Shown here piece after piece: positions 50,731 to 58,588 of a DNA stretch of 63,726 nt. Position numbers and translations under genes: made by a program. The DNA is from an uncultured Kiritimatiellota bacterium. GTDB taxonomy: Bacteria; Verrucomicrobiota; Kiritimatiellia; RFP12; DVOR01. Under the pieces are notes generated by a model. It was not told the origin of the DNA and searched no databases. It saw only the letters and a program-made list of their open reading frames with translations. Positions within the stretch are counted from its first letter, which is position 1. Each line of letters opens with the position of its first letter. The stretch covers positions 1-63,726 of the forward strand of contig CALXSH010000006.1 in NCBI GenBank assembly GCA_944391065.1, given 5' to 3'.

Positions 50731-51363
50731 ATGTCTGAAATGCGCAAAGAATGGTATGTGCTGCAAGCCCTCACCGGTCAGGAGCAGAAGGCGCAGCGTC
50801 AGATTGTCGCCCAGGCGCGTACCGCCGGTATGTGCGGGTACTTTGACATCCCCGAGGAAGGCAAGCGCGGCGAGGTGCTCAACGACTTCAACGTGGTGGT
50901 CCCGACGGAGAAGGTCGCTGAGCTCAAGGACGGCAAGAAGCGCATCGTCACGCGCAAGCTCTGCCCCGGTTACGTCCTCGTCCACATGGCTCTCTACGCT
51001 GATGAAGCGCGTCGCCAGATCAACCTTGAGCTCTGGCAGTTCATTCAGCAGATTCCCGGGATCATCGGCTTCCTCGGCGGCACCAGCACCAAGCCCCGCC
51101 CGATCAGCGACGAACAGGCCGCTGACCTCTTGAACCGCGTCGAGGCCAAGGACACCAAGCCGAAACTCAAGGTCAATTTCCAAGTCGGCGAAACCGTGCG
51201 CGTGACGGATGGTCCGTTCATGAACTTCAACGGCACGGTTGAGCAAATCGATCCTGACAGCGGTCGCCTGCAGATATCCGTTTCGATTTTCGGACGCAGT
51301 GCCCCTGTTACGCTGGAATACTGGCAGGTTGAACGCATTGTCGATCACCCCGAAGGCGTCTGA
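50731..51363 (+). CDS. nusG: Transcription termination/antitermination factor NusG
   Basis: 210 residues from ATG 50731 (ACAGGA upstream). The NGN domain starts 'EWYVLQALTGQEQKAQRQI' and contains 'KLCPGYVLVHM' and 'IPGIIGFLGG'; the KOW domain has 'VGETVRVTDGPFMNFNGTVEQID'. Slightly longer than E. coli NusG because of an insert around residues 45-65. It binds RNA polymerase and couples to the ribosome or Rho. The stop codon lies in the loop of a hairpin (51351-51373). Confidence 0.96.
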   Translation: MSEMRKEWYVLQALTGQEQKAQRQIVAQARTAGMCGYFDIPEEGKRGEVLNDFNVVVPTEKVAELKDGKKRIVTRKLCPGYVLVHMALYADEARRQINLELWQFIQQIPGIIGFLGGTSTKPRPISDEQAADLLNRVEAKDTKPKLKVNFQVGETVRVTDGPFMNFNGTVEQIDPDSGRLQISVSIFGRSAPVTLEYWQVERIVDHPEGV

Positions 51364-51373
51364 GACGCCTTCG
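51351..51373 (+). promoter_or_regulatory. Hairpin whose loop is the nusG stop codon
   Basis: 10-bp perfect inverted repeat (51351-51360 with 51364-51373) with TGA as the 3-nt loop. Only a weak T-rich stretch follows, so it is more likely an attenuator, RNA-processing site or mRNA-stabilising stem than a full terminator. It lies between nusG and rplK. Confidence 0.7.
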
Positions 51374-51467
51374 TTCTGTCTGTAGACACAGCGTCATGTT
51401 GACGGTCGTGCGTCTGTACCGGGCAAGGATCCCCGGGAGCGCGGCATAAAACACAAAGGTCACGAAA

Positions 51468-51893
51468 ATGGCTAAAAAAGTTACTGGGATGATCAAGCTC
51501 CAGATTCCCGCCGGAGCCGCCAATCCCGCGCCGCCCGTCGGTCCGGCTCTCGGTTCGCAGGGCGTGAACATCATGGCGTTCTGCAAGGAATTCAACGCCA
51601 AGACCCAGGACAAGGGGGGGATGATCATCCCCGTGGTGATCACGGTCTACGCCGACCGCTCCTTCACCTTCATCCTGAAGAGCCCGCCCGCCTCCGCTCT
51701 CATCAAGAAGTTTGCCAACATCCAGAAGGGTGCCGGCAAGCCCAATACCGAGAAGGCCGGCAAGATCACCCGCGCCCAGATTGCCGAGATTGTCAAGATC
51801 AAGGCCGCCGATCTGAACGCGACCGATCCCGAAGCCGCTGCCCGCATGATTGAAGGCACCGCCCGTCAGATGGGCGTGGAAGTGGTTGACTGA
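51468..51893 (+). CDS. rplK: Large-subunit ribosomal protein L11
   Basis: 141 residues, standard length. '[20 protein letters not shown]' and '[18 protein letters not shown]' are the N-terminal signature with the flexible Pro-rich linker; 'KTPPAS'-type loop reads '[11 protein letters not shown]'; it ends '[12 protein letters not shown]'. Part of the GTPase-associated centre. Confidence 0.97.
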   Translation: MAKKVTGMIKLQIPAGAANPAPPVGPALGSQGVNIMAFCKEFNAKTQDKGGMIIPVVITVYADRSFTFILKSPPASALIKKFANIQKGAGKPNTEKAGKITRAQIAEIVKIKAADLNATDPEAAARMIEGTARQMGVEVVD

Positions 51894-51907
51894 GGAGCGT
51901 ACGAATC

Positions 51908-52591
51908 ATGGCTAAGCACAGCAAGAAGTATCAGGACGCCCTCAAGAAGGTCCCCCAGGCCGCCGTCTCCCTCGAAGAGGCCGTTGCCTTCATCAAGGCC
52001 AATCCGGGCGCCAAGTTTGACGAAACCGTCGATGTGGGTATCCGCCTCGGCGCCGATCCGACCAAGGGCGACCAGGCCGTCCGCGGCGTGGTGCATCTGC
52101 CCCACGGCACCGGTAAGCACGTCCGCGTCGTCGTCTTCGCCGCGGGCGACCAGGCCGATGCCGCCGTCGCCGCCGGCGCCGATGCCGTTGGTCTCGACGA
52201 TCTGATTGAGAAGATCAAGGGCGGTTGGGTCGACTTCGACGTCGCCATCGCCACCACCGACGCGATGAAGCAGGTCCGCACCGTCGCCCGCGTTCTCGGT
52301 CCCCGCGGCCTCATGCCGAACCCGAAGACCGGCACCGTCACCGACGATGTGGCCGCCGCCGTCAAGGCCGCCCAGGCCGGTAAGGTGGACTTCCGCATGG
52401 ACCGCACCGGCAACGTCTGCGTTCCCGCCGGCAAGCTCAGCTTCGACGCCGACAAGCTCGTGGATAACATCCGCGCGATCATCGACGCCGTCGAGCACGA
52501 GCGTCCCGCCGCGGCCAAGGGCGTCTTCGTCCGCAGCTGCACGATCAGCCCGACCATGGGTGTCGGCGTGCGCGTCATCGTTAAGGAGTAA
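51908..52591 (+). CDS. rplA: Large-subunit ribosomal protein L1
   Basis: 227 residues, 14 bp after rplK. 'KFDETVDVGIRLGADPTKGD', 'VRGVVHLPHGTGK', 'GPRGLMPNPKTGTVTDDV' and 'GVFVRSCTISPTMGVGV' are L1 hallmarks. It forms the L1 stalk and in many bacteria represses the L11-L1 mRNA. Confidence 0.97.
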   Translation: MAKHSKKYQDALKKVPQAAVSLEEAVAFIKANPGAKFDETVDVGIRLGADPTKGDQAVRGVVHLPHGTGKHVRVVVFAAGDQADAAVAAGADAVGLDDLIEKIKGGWVDFDVAIATTDAMKQVRTVARVLGPRGLMPNPKTGTVTDDVAAAVKAAQAGKVDFRMDRTGNVCVPAGKLSFDADKLVDNIRAIIDAVEHERPAAAKGVFVRSCTISPTMGVGVRVIVKE

Positions 52592-52596
52592 GACCG

Positions 52597-53124
52597 ATGT
52601 CCAATCAGAAGAAACGCCCCGAAGTCGTTGCCATCTACAAGGAAGTCTCTGAGTTCCTGACCGGCAAGGAATTTTCGTTCCTCCTCAATTTCGGCGGTCT
52701 TACCGTCGCGAAGATGTCTGAGCTCCGCCGCGCCCTCGCTGAGAAGGGTGCCGCCCTCATGGTCATCAAGAACACCTTCATTGCCAAGGTCGCCGCCGAT
52801 CAGGGCATCACCTTCCCCGAAGGCGTTCTCACCGGCCCGACCGCGGTCATCACCGGCAACGGCGATATCGCCGACGCCGCCAAGACCGTCGTCGACTTCG
52901 TGAAGAAGAATGAGCAGTGCACCGTCAAGGCCGGCCTCATGGAGAAGAACGTCATCTCCGACGCCGAGGTCAAGACGCTCTCCGAGCTCATCTCCCTCGC
53001 GGCCCAGCAGGCCCGCCTGCTCGGCACCCTCCAGGCTCCCGCCTCCAAGATGGCCCGCGTCCTCCAGGCGAAGATCGACCAGGAAGGCGAAGGCTCCGCT
53101 CCCGCTTCCGCCGACGCTCAGTAA
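52597..53124 (+). CDS. rplJ: Large-subunit ribosomal protein L10
   Basis: 175 residues, 5 bp after rplA. 'LNFGGLTVAKMSELRRALAE' and 'MVIKNTFIAKVAAD' are the rRNA-binding part; the C-terminal helix that carries L7/L12 dimers is 'LGTLQAPASKMARVLQAKID'. A 97-bp spacer with a small CCGGT hairpin separates it from rplL. Confidence 0.96.
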   Translation: MSNQKKRPEVVAIYKEVSEFLTGKEFSFLLNFGGLTVAKMSELRRALAEKGAALMVIKNTFIAKVAADQGITFPEGVLTGPTAVITGNGDIADAAKTVVDFVKKNEQCTVKAGLMEKNVISDAEVKTLSELISLAAQQARLLGTLQAPASKMARVLQAKIDQEGEGSAPASADAQ

Positions 53125-53221
53125 GCGTCGGCACCCTGCGGCCTAAACCGCCGTGTCGTAAAACAACCCAAAAATCCTCCCGGTCCCGAACCGGGCGGTT
53201 GCACAAAGAAAGAAGACTAAC

Positions 53222-53587
53222 ATGACCCAGGAAGAAATCATTGACGCCCTCTCCGGCATGACCGTGCTCCAGATCGCCGACCTCGTGAAGGCCCTCGAAG
53301 AGAAGTGGGGCGTTTCCGCCGCCGCTCCCGTCGCCGTCGCTGCCGCCGGTGCCGCTGCCGCTCCCGCCGAAGAGAAGACCGAATTCGACGTCATCCTCGC
53401 CGAAGTCGGCGCCAACAAGATCGCCGTCATCAAGGAAGTCCGCACCATCACCGGTCTGGGCCTCAAGGATGCCAAGGACCTCGTCGAAGGCGCTCCGAAG
53501 CCCGTCAAGCAGGGCGTCGCCAAGGACGAAGCCGCCAAGATCAAGGAAGCCCTTGAGAAGGCCGGCGCCAAGATCGAAATCAAGTAA
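53222..53587 (+). CDS. rplL: Large-subunit ribosomal protein L7/L12
   Basis: 121 residues. N-terminal dimerisation domain ('[20 protein letters not shown]'), Ala-rich hinge (about 37-52), and factor-binding C-terminal domain ('[20 protein letters not shown]', '[20 protein letters not shown]'). Last gene of the ribosomal block; a terminator follows, and rpoB is not next. Confidence 0.97.
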   Translation: MTQEEIIDALSGMTVLQIADLVKALEEKWGVSAAAPVAVAAAGAAAAPAEEKTEFDVILAEVGANKIAVIKEVRTITGLGLKDAKDLVEGAPKPVKQGVAKDEAAKIKEALEKAGAKIEIK

Positions 53588-53610
53588 GGTCCTCCCTTAC
53601 GCGTTTCCCG

Positions 53611-53641
53611 AAAGGAGCCCGCGGCGACGCGGGCTCCTTTC
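53611..53641 (+). terminator. Terminator after rplL
   Basis: 13-bp perfect stem (53611-53623 with 53628-53640) with a 4-nt gcga loop, followed by a C/T tract. Confidence 0.9.
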
Positions 53642-53747
53642 TTCTTCCGGCAATCCTGCGCGGCCTCGCTTGTCGGGCAGGGGCCTACACCGGACTACAG
53701 GGCGGGGAAAGGCGCCGGGGAGGGAGGTGCGGGGCAGGGCGCTGTGC

Positions 53748-53753
53748 TATACT
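53748..53753 (+). promoter_or_regulatory. Probable -10 element (TATACT) for the first AsmA-like gene
   Basis: Context gtgcTATACTc, 91 nt before the ATG at 53845; the -35 region is GC-rich and unconvincing. Confidence 0.5.
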
Positions 53754-53844
53754 CAGAGGCGGACGGGAGTCTGGGGTGACGGAGAGCACCTCTCCTTCCG
53801 GGTAAGATCTTTTCTGCCGCATATTCTGAATGAAGGAGTGAATT

Positions 53845-54924
53845 ATGGCCGAGCAAAATCCTGTTCCCCCCGTCGCCGAAGAAGCCACCGAACCGAAGCG
53901 TCCCGGAATCGGCGGGATTCTGATCCGTTGGATTCTCTTTTTCCCGTCCCGTCTGCTGCAGCTCCACCGTATCCGCAAGCCGGCGTTCATCCGCTGGATC
54001 GCGAATCTCCTCGCGCTGCTCCTCAATCTCTGCTACTGGCTGATTCTCTTTGTCTGCCTGGGCGGTCTGGGGCCGACGGTCCGTTTCGTCGGCGTTCCGG
54101 TCGCCCGCAAGATCGGCATCCCGGTCACGATGGAGAGCTGCTCGGTGTGGCCGCTGGCCGGCACGGTTCGGATCGGCGGGCTGCGCGTCGACAACCCCGA
54201 GAGCTTCGTCACGGCTGACGCGGAGCGTTACGGCAAAACGCCGCTCCTTGAGCTGCAGGATCTCAATGTCAGCGTCGACCTGTGCGCGCTGATGAAGCAG
54301 GAGATACATGTCCGTGACCTGACCGTCTGCGGCACATCGCTCTTCTACGCACGCGACGCGAAGCTCGGCACCGACAATGTCAGCGCCCTCCTGGCGCAGT
54401 TCATGCCGCCGCCCGCCCCGCCCGAAGCGCCCGCCGAAGTACCTGTCGAAACGCCCGCCGAGGTGCCCGCGGGGCAGCCCGGCCCGACGCTCGGCGAACG
54501 CCTGAGCTCCACGGTTGACGCCGCCGAGAGCGCCATGGACAGGCTCTCCAACCTGCCAAAGTTCCGTATCGACAACCTGGACATCTCCGACAATTCGGTG
54601 AAGGCCTACCTCGATCTTGGCATTCCCGGCTTCAAGCCCGAGTTCACCCTGGCTCAGCCTCCGCTGAAACGCACCGACTATGACAACGCAGCCCTCGTGG
54701 CCGATGTCCGTGCCTTCTCCGAGACCCTCACCTCCGGCGGTCAGGGGCTGCTGGAGAATACGAAGGAGGAGCTTAGGGCCGCCGGTGAGGAGATCCGTCA
54801 GTCTGTCCGCGACGCGCTGGAAACCGATGACGCCGGGGCAGCCAAGAAGAATATCGAAGATACCGTCAAGGAGCTGAAGAAGTCCGCCGACGATCTCCGC
54901 AGCACCCTGAAGGGCCTCTTCTGA
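53845..54924 (+). CDS. AsmA-like membrane-anchored protein, paralogue 1
   Basis: 359 residues with AAGGAG upstream. A cytoplasmic start is followed by hydrophobic segments (about 24-38 and 50-75), then a periplasmic domain. 'VTMESCSVWPLAGTVRIGGL' and 'VDNPESFVTADAERYGKTPL' resemble the N-terminal beta-groove of AsmA/DUF748-type proteins, which bridge membranes and move lipids. A Pro/Ala/Glu linker (about 190-212) precedes a helical C-terminal region ending in Lys/Glu-rich coiled coil. Residues 70-185 align well with the gene at 55570. Function inferred only: envelope maintenance or lipid transfer. Confidence 0.65.
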   Translation: MAEQNPVPPVAEEATEPKRPGIGGILIRWILFFPSRLLQLHRIRKPAFIRWIANLLALLLNLCYWLILFVCLGGLGPTVRFVGVPVARKIGIPVTMESCSVWPLAGTVRIGGLRVDNPESFVTADAERYGKTPLLELQDLNVSVDLCALMKQEIHVRDLTVCGTSLFYARDAKLGTDNVSALLAQFMPPPAPPEAPAEVPVETPAEVPAGQPGPTLGERLSSTVDAAESAMDRLSNLPKFRIDNLDISDNSVKAYLDLGIPGFKPEFTLAQPPLKRTDYDNAALVADVRAFSETLTSGGQGLLENTKEELRAAGEEIRQSVRDALETDDAGAAKKNIEDTVKELKKSADDLRSTLKGLF

Positions 54925-54937
54925 CCGGAGGTCCTCC

Positions 54938-55504
54938 GTGAAGCTGTCCGTCCGTGATGTCCGAACCCTCTTCGCCACGCTCCTGGCTCTGGCCGTCATC
55001 TGCGGGGGTGTCGCCGCGCCAGAGCTTTACGCCCGTTACGGCGTCCGTCCCTTCGGTGCCGGTGTCGGACGGAGCGGACACGGCGGCGGTTCCGCTTCGC
55101 TGGGCCGCTACCGCGCCGTGCATCGGGAGCACCGCGCGCGCTATGAGGTCAACCGCGCCCGCGCCGATCTCAACGATCTGCGCCGCGAGGCCTCCCGCCG
55201 GAACATGGATTCGCACATGCGCGTCTTCAACGATCCCGACATGGACGGACTGGACCGTCTCAACGAGATGCGTCGCCGCATGGAGATGCAGGATGCCGTC
55301 AACCGGGCCGAACGGGAAGTCAACCGCTTAATCAACGCGTACAACCGCCGCGCGGCTGAACGCTCTCAGCGCCGTCGCGACCGTGAGCTCGGCATCGAAC
55401 CGCTTCCCGGCACACCCCGCCGCGGCGGCAGCCTGCGCGACGACCTCCGCCGTGCCGACCGCGCCCTGCGTGAGGCCCGTGACGAACTCGATTCACCGCT
55501 GTAA
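54938..55504 (+). CDS. Secreted Arg-rich helical protein of unknown function
   Basis: 188 residues from GTG 54938, with GGAGG upstream, 13 bp after the AsmA-like stop. An N-terminal hydrophobic segment (about 9-27) is probably a signal peptide or anchor. The rest is very rich in Arg, Asp and Glu and predicted helical ('RARADLNDLRREASRR', 'DAVNRAEREVNRLINAYNRR'), with a short Gly-rich patch 'GRSGHGGGSASLG'. No family recognised. Its place between two paralogues suggests a shared envelope function. Confidence 0.6.
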   Translation: MKLSVRDVRTLFATLLALAVICGGVAAPELYARYGVRPFGAGVGRSGHGGGSASLGRYRAVHREHRARYEVNRARADLNDLRREASRRNMDSHMRVFNDPDMDGLDRLNEMRRRMEMQDAVNRAEREVNRLINAYNRRAAERSQRRRDRELGIEPLPGTPRRGGSLRDDLRRADRALREARDELDSPL

Positions 55505-55569
55505 ACCCGTTCCCCGCGGCGCGGTTCTGTCGCCATTGGGATACGCCTCTTTGCAAAAGGATAGTGCCT

Positions 55570-56634
55570 ATGTCCGCCAAATCCCGTACGTCGCGTCCGC
55601 GGAAGCCGAGGGCGAGGGGAAGTAACCCCGCCTTGGCCGCGCTGACGCTCATTTTCACCTGGCCCTCCCGTCTCCTCTTCCTGCGCCGTGTTGGCCGGGT
55701 GAGGGGACTGAGGGTCGTGTCCCGGCTCCTGGCCTTCGTGCTGAACACGGTGGTGCTGCTGGTCGAGTTGGCCTGCTTGGGGGCGTTGGGGCCGATCGTG
55801 ACCTACGTGGTCTGTCCGGCGGCGAATGCCTTTCTGGACCTGCCGGTCTCCGTGGAGCGCTGTTCGGTGTGGCCGCTGAGAGGGTACGTCTCCGTCACAG
55901 GACTGCGCGTCGGCAATCCGAGATCCTTCGAGGCTGCCGATGAATACTATACCGAGACCCCGCTGGTGACCCTGCGCCGCGCCGTCGTCGACATCGGCGT
56001 CATGGACTTGCTGGCGGATCGGGTCACGATTGAGCGAATCGAAGCCGAAGGGCTCCGTTTCCTCTATGCCGTCGAAGGCGACGAATCCAACCTCGACGCC
56101 CTTCTGGTCCAAGCCGGTCTGAAGGGCGGCAGTGAACCCGAAGCCGCCGACGCGGGCGCTGCCGCGGATGCGCCAGGGGCACCTCCCGCGCCCGAGGCCG
56201 ACGCGGAGTCTTCTCCCGAACCGCGCCTGCTCGCGTTGCGCCTGGAGGACAACAGCGTCACGATCCGCTATCCGTTGGTGGGGATGATGGCGACGCTGCC
56301 CGTCCCGCTGCCGCCGATGGATAGAGTCGATGAGGAGGGACAAGGCCTCTTCCGGACGCTGCAGACGACTGTTCGCGGCGTGAGGCAGGCCGTCTCCGTG
56401 ACCGTCGGCGGCATCAGTACCGGCAGCCAGACCGTTCTGGATGCCGGCAGCGCCGTTTGGGACGGCGCCGGAACGGTTGGCGACGCGGCCCTGGATGCCG
56501 GCGGCGCTGTGATTGACGGGGTCGGTTCGGTCGGCGGCACTCTCGTCGACGGGGTCTTTTCGCTCTTCGGGTCCGACCCGAAGCCGGAATCGGAACCCGC
56601 GGAGCCCCCCGCGCCCGGCGCGGACGGCCGCTGA
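55570..56634 (+). CDS. AsmA-like membrane-anchored protein, paralogue 2
   Basis: 354 residues from ATG 55570 (AAAGGA upstream; the in-frame GTG two codons earlier is less likely). A basic N-terminus, two hydrophobic stretches (about 22-40 and 50-75), then 'VSVERCSVWPLRGYVSVTGL' and 'VGNPRSFEAADEYYTETPL', clearly related to the gene at 53845. An Ala/Pro/Glu linker (about 188-220) precedes a Gly/Val/Ala-rich C-terminal part with repeated 'DAGSAVWDGAGTVGDAALDAG'-like phrases (cut here to its parts) and a Pro/Glu tail. Same inferred role as paralogue 1. Confidence 0.62.
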   Translation: MSAKSRTSRPRKPRARGSNPALAALTLIFTWPSRLLFLRRVGRVRGLRVVSRLLAFVLNTVVLLVELACLGALGPIVTYVVCPAANAFLDLPVSVERCSVWPLRGYVSVTGLRVGNPRSFEAADEYYTETPLVTLRRAVVDIGVMDLLADRVTIERIEAEGLRFLYAVEGDESNLDALLVQAGLKGGSEPEAADAGAAADAPGAPPAPEADAESSPEPRLLALRLEDNSVTIRYPLVGMMATLPVPLPPMDRVDEEGQGLFRTLQTTVRGVRQAVSVTVGGISTGSQTVLDAGSAVWDGAGTVGDAALDAGGAVIDGVGSVGGTLVDGVFSLFGSDPKPESEPAEPPAPGADGR

Positions 56635-56771
56635 CGCCGCAGGCCCGCGGAGGGTCCCCGGGAGAGGCGCGGATACCCGCCGAGGCCTGTTCCCGGGCCG
56701 CCGGAGTGGGCGTCGGAATGGCTCCGGACTGCGGAGGGATTCTACGGAAGAATCTGAAAACGCGTTGCCAT

Positions 56772-56800
56772 TTGTTATTTTTTGACGGGTGTGATATAGT
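56772..56800 (+). promoter_or_regulatory. Promoter of the exopolysaccharide locus
   Basis: TTGTTA (56772-56777), 17-bp spacer, TATAGT (56795-56800), 27 nt before the ATG at 56828. The local sequence is AT-richer than its surroundings. Confidence 0.65.
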
Positions 56801-56827
56801 TACCCCCGTTTTCTAGACGGAGAAAGA

Positions 56828-57475
56828 ATGTTTCGGTTTCTGAGTGCTTTGACAATCATGCTCTCCTGCTTGCTGACAGGCTGCTTTTCGTTTACGCCCG
56901 ATGGGACGTATGACGTCAGCGTAGAGCAGCTTAAGCCCGGTGTGATTACCCCGCAGCTGCGCGTCGGGGTTAAGGTCCGCGTGTCTCTGGTGGCTTTGGG
57001 CGAATCTGTTTTCCAGGAGGAAATCAAAGAGGTCTCCGCCTCCGGCGACCTTGTTCTCCCGCTGATCAACAGCGTCCAGTGCGCCGGCATGACCATCGAG
57101 GAATTCCAGCGCACAATCACCGAGCGCTACAAAGAATTCTATCGTGATCCCGTCGTTTCCGCCTATTACGTGCCGATGTCCGAGGGCGGTTCATCCCCTT
57201 ACGGTTCGGTGTTGGTGACCGGCAGTGTCGGTACGCCCGGTGTGGTCAATATTCCCCAGACCTGCGATCTCACCGTCATGCAGGCCCTTCAGGCCGCGGG
57301 CGGCTTGGGGATGTGGGCTGACAAGGGACGTGTTCGCCTGACCCGCAATCTGGCCGACGGCACCAAGCAGCGCCTGATTATTGACACCGAAAGCATCGGT
57401 ACCCACGGCGATACGGCACAGAACGTGATTCTGATGCCGGGGGATGTGTTGTACGTTCCTGAAAGCAATTGGTAA
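56828..57475 (+). CDS. Wza-like polysaccharide export lipoprotein
   Basis: 215 residues with a lipoprotein signal: hydrophobic 'ALTIMLSCLLTGC' with a lipobox LLTGC, Cys19 as the acylated residue. 'SASGDLVLPLINSVQCAGMT' and 'EEFQRTITERYKEFYRDPVV' form the poly_export (PES) domain, followed by a SLBB-type domain ('VLVTGSVGTPGVVNIPQ', 'TVMQALQAAGGL') and 'VILMPGDVLYVPE'. Such proteins form the periplasmic/outer-membrane conduit for exopolysaccharide. Shorter than Wza (about 360), with one SLBB domain, so an outer-membrane barrel partner (58589) may complete the pore. Confidence 0.88.
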   Translation: MFRFLSALTIMLSCLLTGCFSFTPDGTYDVSVEQLKPGVITPQLRVGVKVRVSLVALGESVFQEEIKEVSASGDLVLPLINSVQCAGMTIEEFQRTITERYKEFYRDPVVSAYYVPMSEGGSSPYGSVLVTGSVGTPGVVNIPQTCDLTVMQALQAAGGLGMWADKGRVRLTRNLADGTKQRLIIDTESIGTHGDTAQNVILMPGDVLYVPESNW

Positions 57476-57518
57476 GCAATCCCTTTACAATTTTACAATG
57501 TATGAAAGGAGAATTCTG

Positions 57519-58556
57519 ATGAATCGTTCCCTGTTAGTTTACACGCTGGTGTTGGCCCTTGGGGCTACCTCCGCGTTTGCCGCGCTGAGCGCCCGCGACC
57601 TGGAGCCGGCCAACGTCAAGAGCGCCGTCGCCGCTCTCCCGGTCGCCCAGCGCCGCGCCTACACCGCTCAGGTTATTCAGGCCATCGGCGCGATGCCCGC
57701 CGATGCCCAGACCCGCAGCGCTGACATCGTCTCGGCCGCCCGCGCGGCCATCGGCGGTGCCTCCAACGGCGGCGCGACCGCCGTCATCGCCGAGGTCTTC
57801 ATTTCGACGCCGATTGATCTGCTGCCGGGCGTGGCCGAGCTTCTTCAGCCCAACTTCTCGCAGGAAGTCAACGGCATGGACGACGCGCGGTATGACGCGT
57901 TCTGCACCGGCCTGATCAAGAACGCTTCCGAGGCCATTGAGATTTCCGGCGCCGACGCGCCGTCCACCCGTATGGCCATCCTCGTGGCAACTTTCGTCAA
58001 GGGCGCCAAGGACCCGGCCCGCGTGCAGGAGACCTACACCCGCGCGCTGCCGAGCTCCGTCTCTGAAGTGGCACCGACCCTTGTCGCCGCCGCCCTCTCC
58101 GGCAACGTCGATCAGCTTGCCGTCAGTGCCGGCGTCGATGAAGTCGCCGAGACGCCTGCCGATCCCGACACGGTCACCACGGCCGCCCCCGGCGAGTTGC
58201 CCTTCGATTCGCCCGCCCCTGCCGGCGATTCGACGGTCTCCGCCTCCGGTGAGGAGAAGCCCGTGGCCGTCCCGCTGATCGCCCGCTTCACCGACGATAT
58301 TCGCGGTATGAATGCCGATGTCCATGCCGCCCTCTATTTCGACTGGGAGGCCGCCAACGTCAATGGCCAGGATGTCCTCGGCCGCGATGTTCCGATCCCG
58401 ACCTACCCCGGTCTTGACGTGACGACCGTCCCCGGATTCGCCGAATACGCGGTCCCCGGTGGCGTCGACCTGGGGCGCTACAATACGCCCGCGGTCTCGC
58501 TCCCTGAAGCCAGCCCGGGATACGGCAATCAGTATATCGCCCCTGGGATGCCTTGA
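57519..58556 (+). CDS. Secreted protein of unknown function in the EPS locus
   Basis: 345 residues from ATG 57519, with GAAAGGAG upstream; a longer in-frame start at 57444 overlaps the previous gene and is rejected. It has a signal peptide ('LLVYTLVLALGATSAFA'), then a helical, Ala-rich region (about 25-210) and a Pro/Gly/Asp-rich C-terminal part ending 'GYGNQYIAPGMP'. No enzyme motif or known domain recognised. Its place between the export lipoprotein and the outer-membrane barrel suggests a periplasmic helper. Confidence 0.65.
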   Translation: MNRSLLVYTLVLALGATSAFAALSARDLEPANVKSAVAALPVAQRRAYTAQVIQAIGAMPADAQTRSADIVSAARAAIGGASNGGATAVIAEVFISTPIDLLPGVAELLQPNFSQEVNGMDDARYDAFCTGLIKNASEAIEISGADAPSTRMAILVATFVKGAKDPARVQETYTRALPSSVSEVAPTLVAAALSGNVDQLAVSAGVDEVAETPADPDTVTTAAPGELPFDSPAPAGDSTVSASGEEKPVAVPLIARFTDDIRGMNADVHAALYFDWEAANVNGQDVLGRDVPIPTYPGLDVTTVPGFAEYAVPGGVDLGRYNTPAVSLPEASPGYGNQYIAPGMP

Positions 58557-58588
58557 GCGTGTGTGTCGCAATGAATGAGGACTGAACA

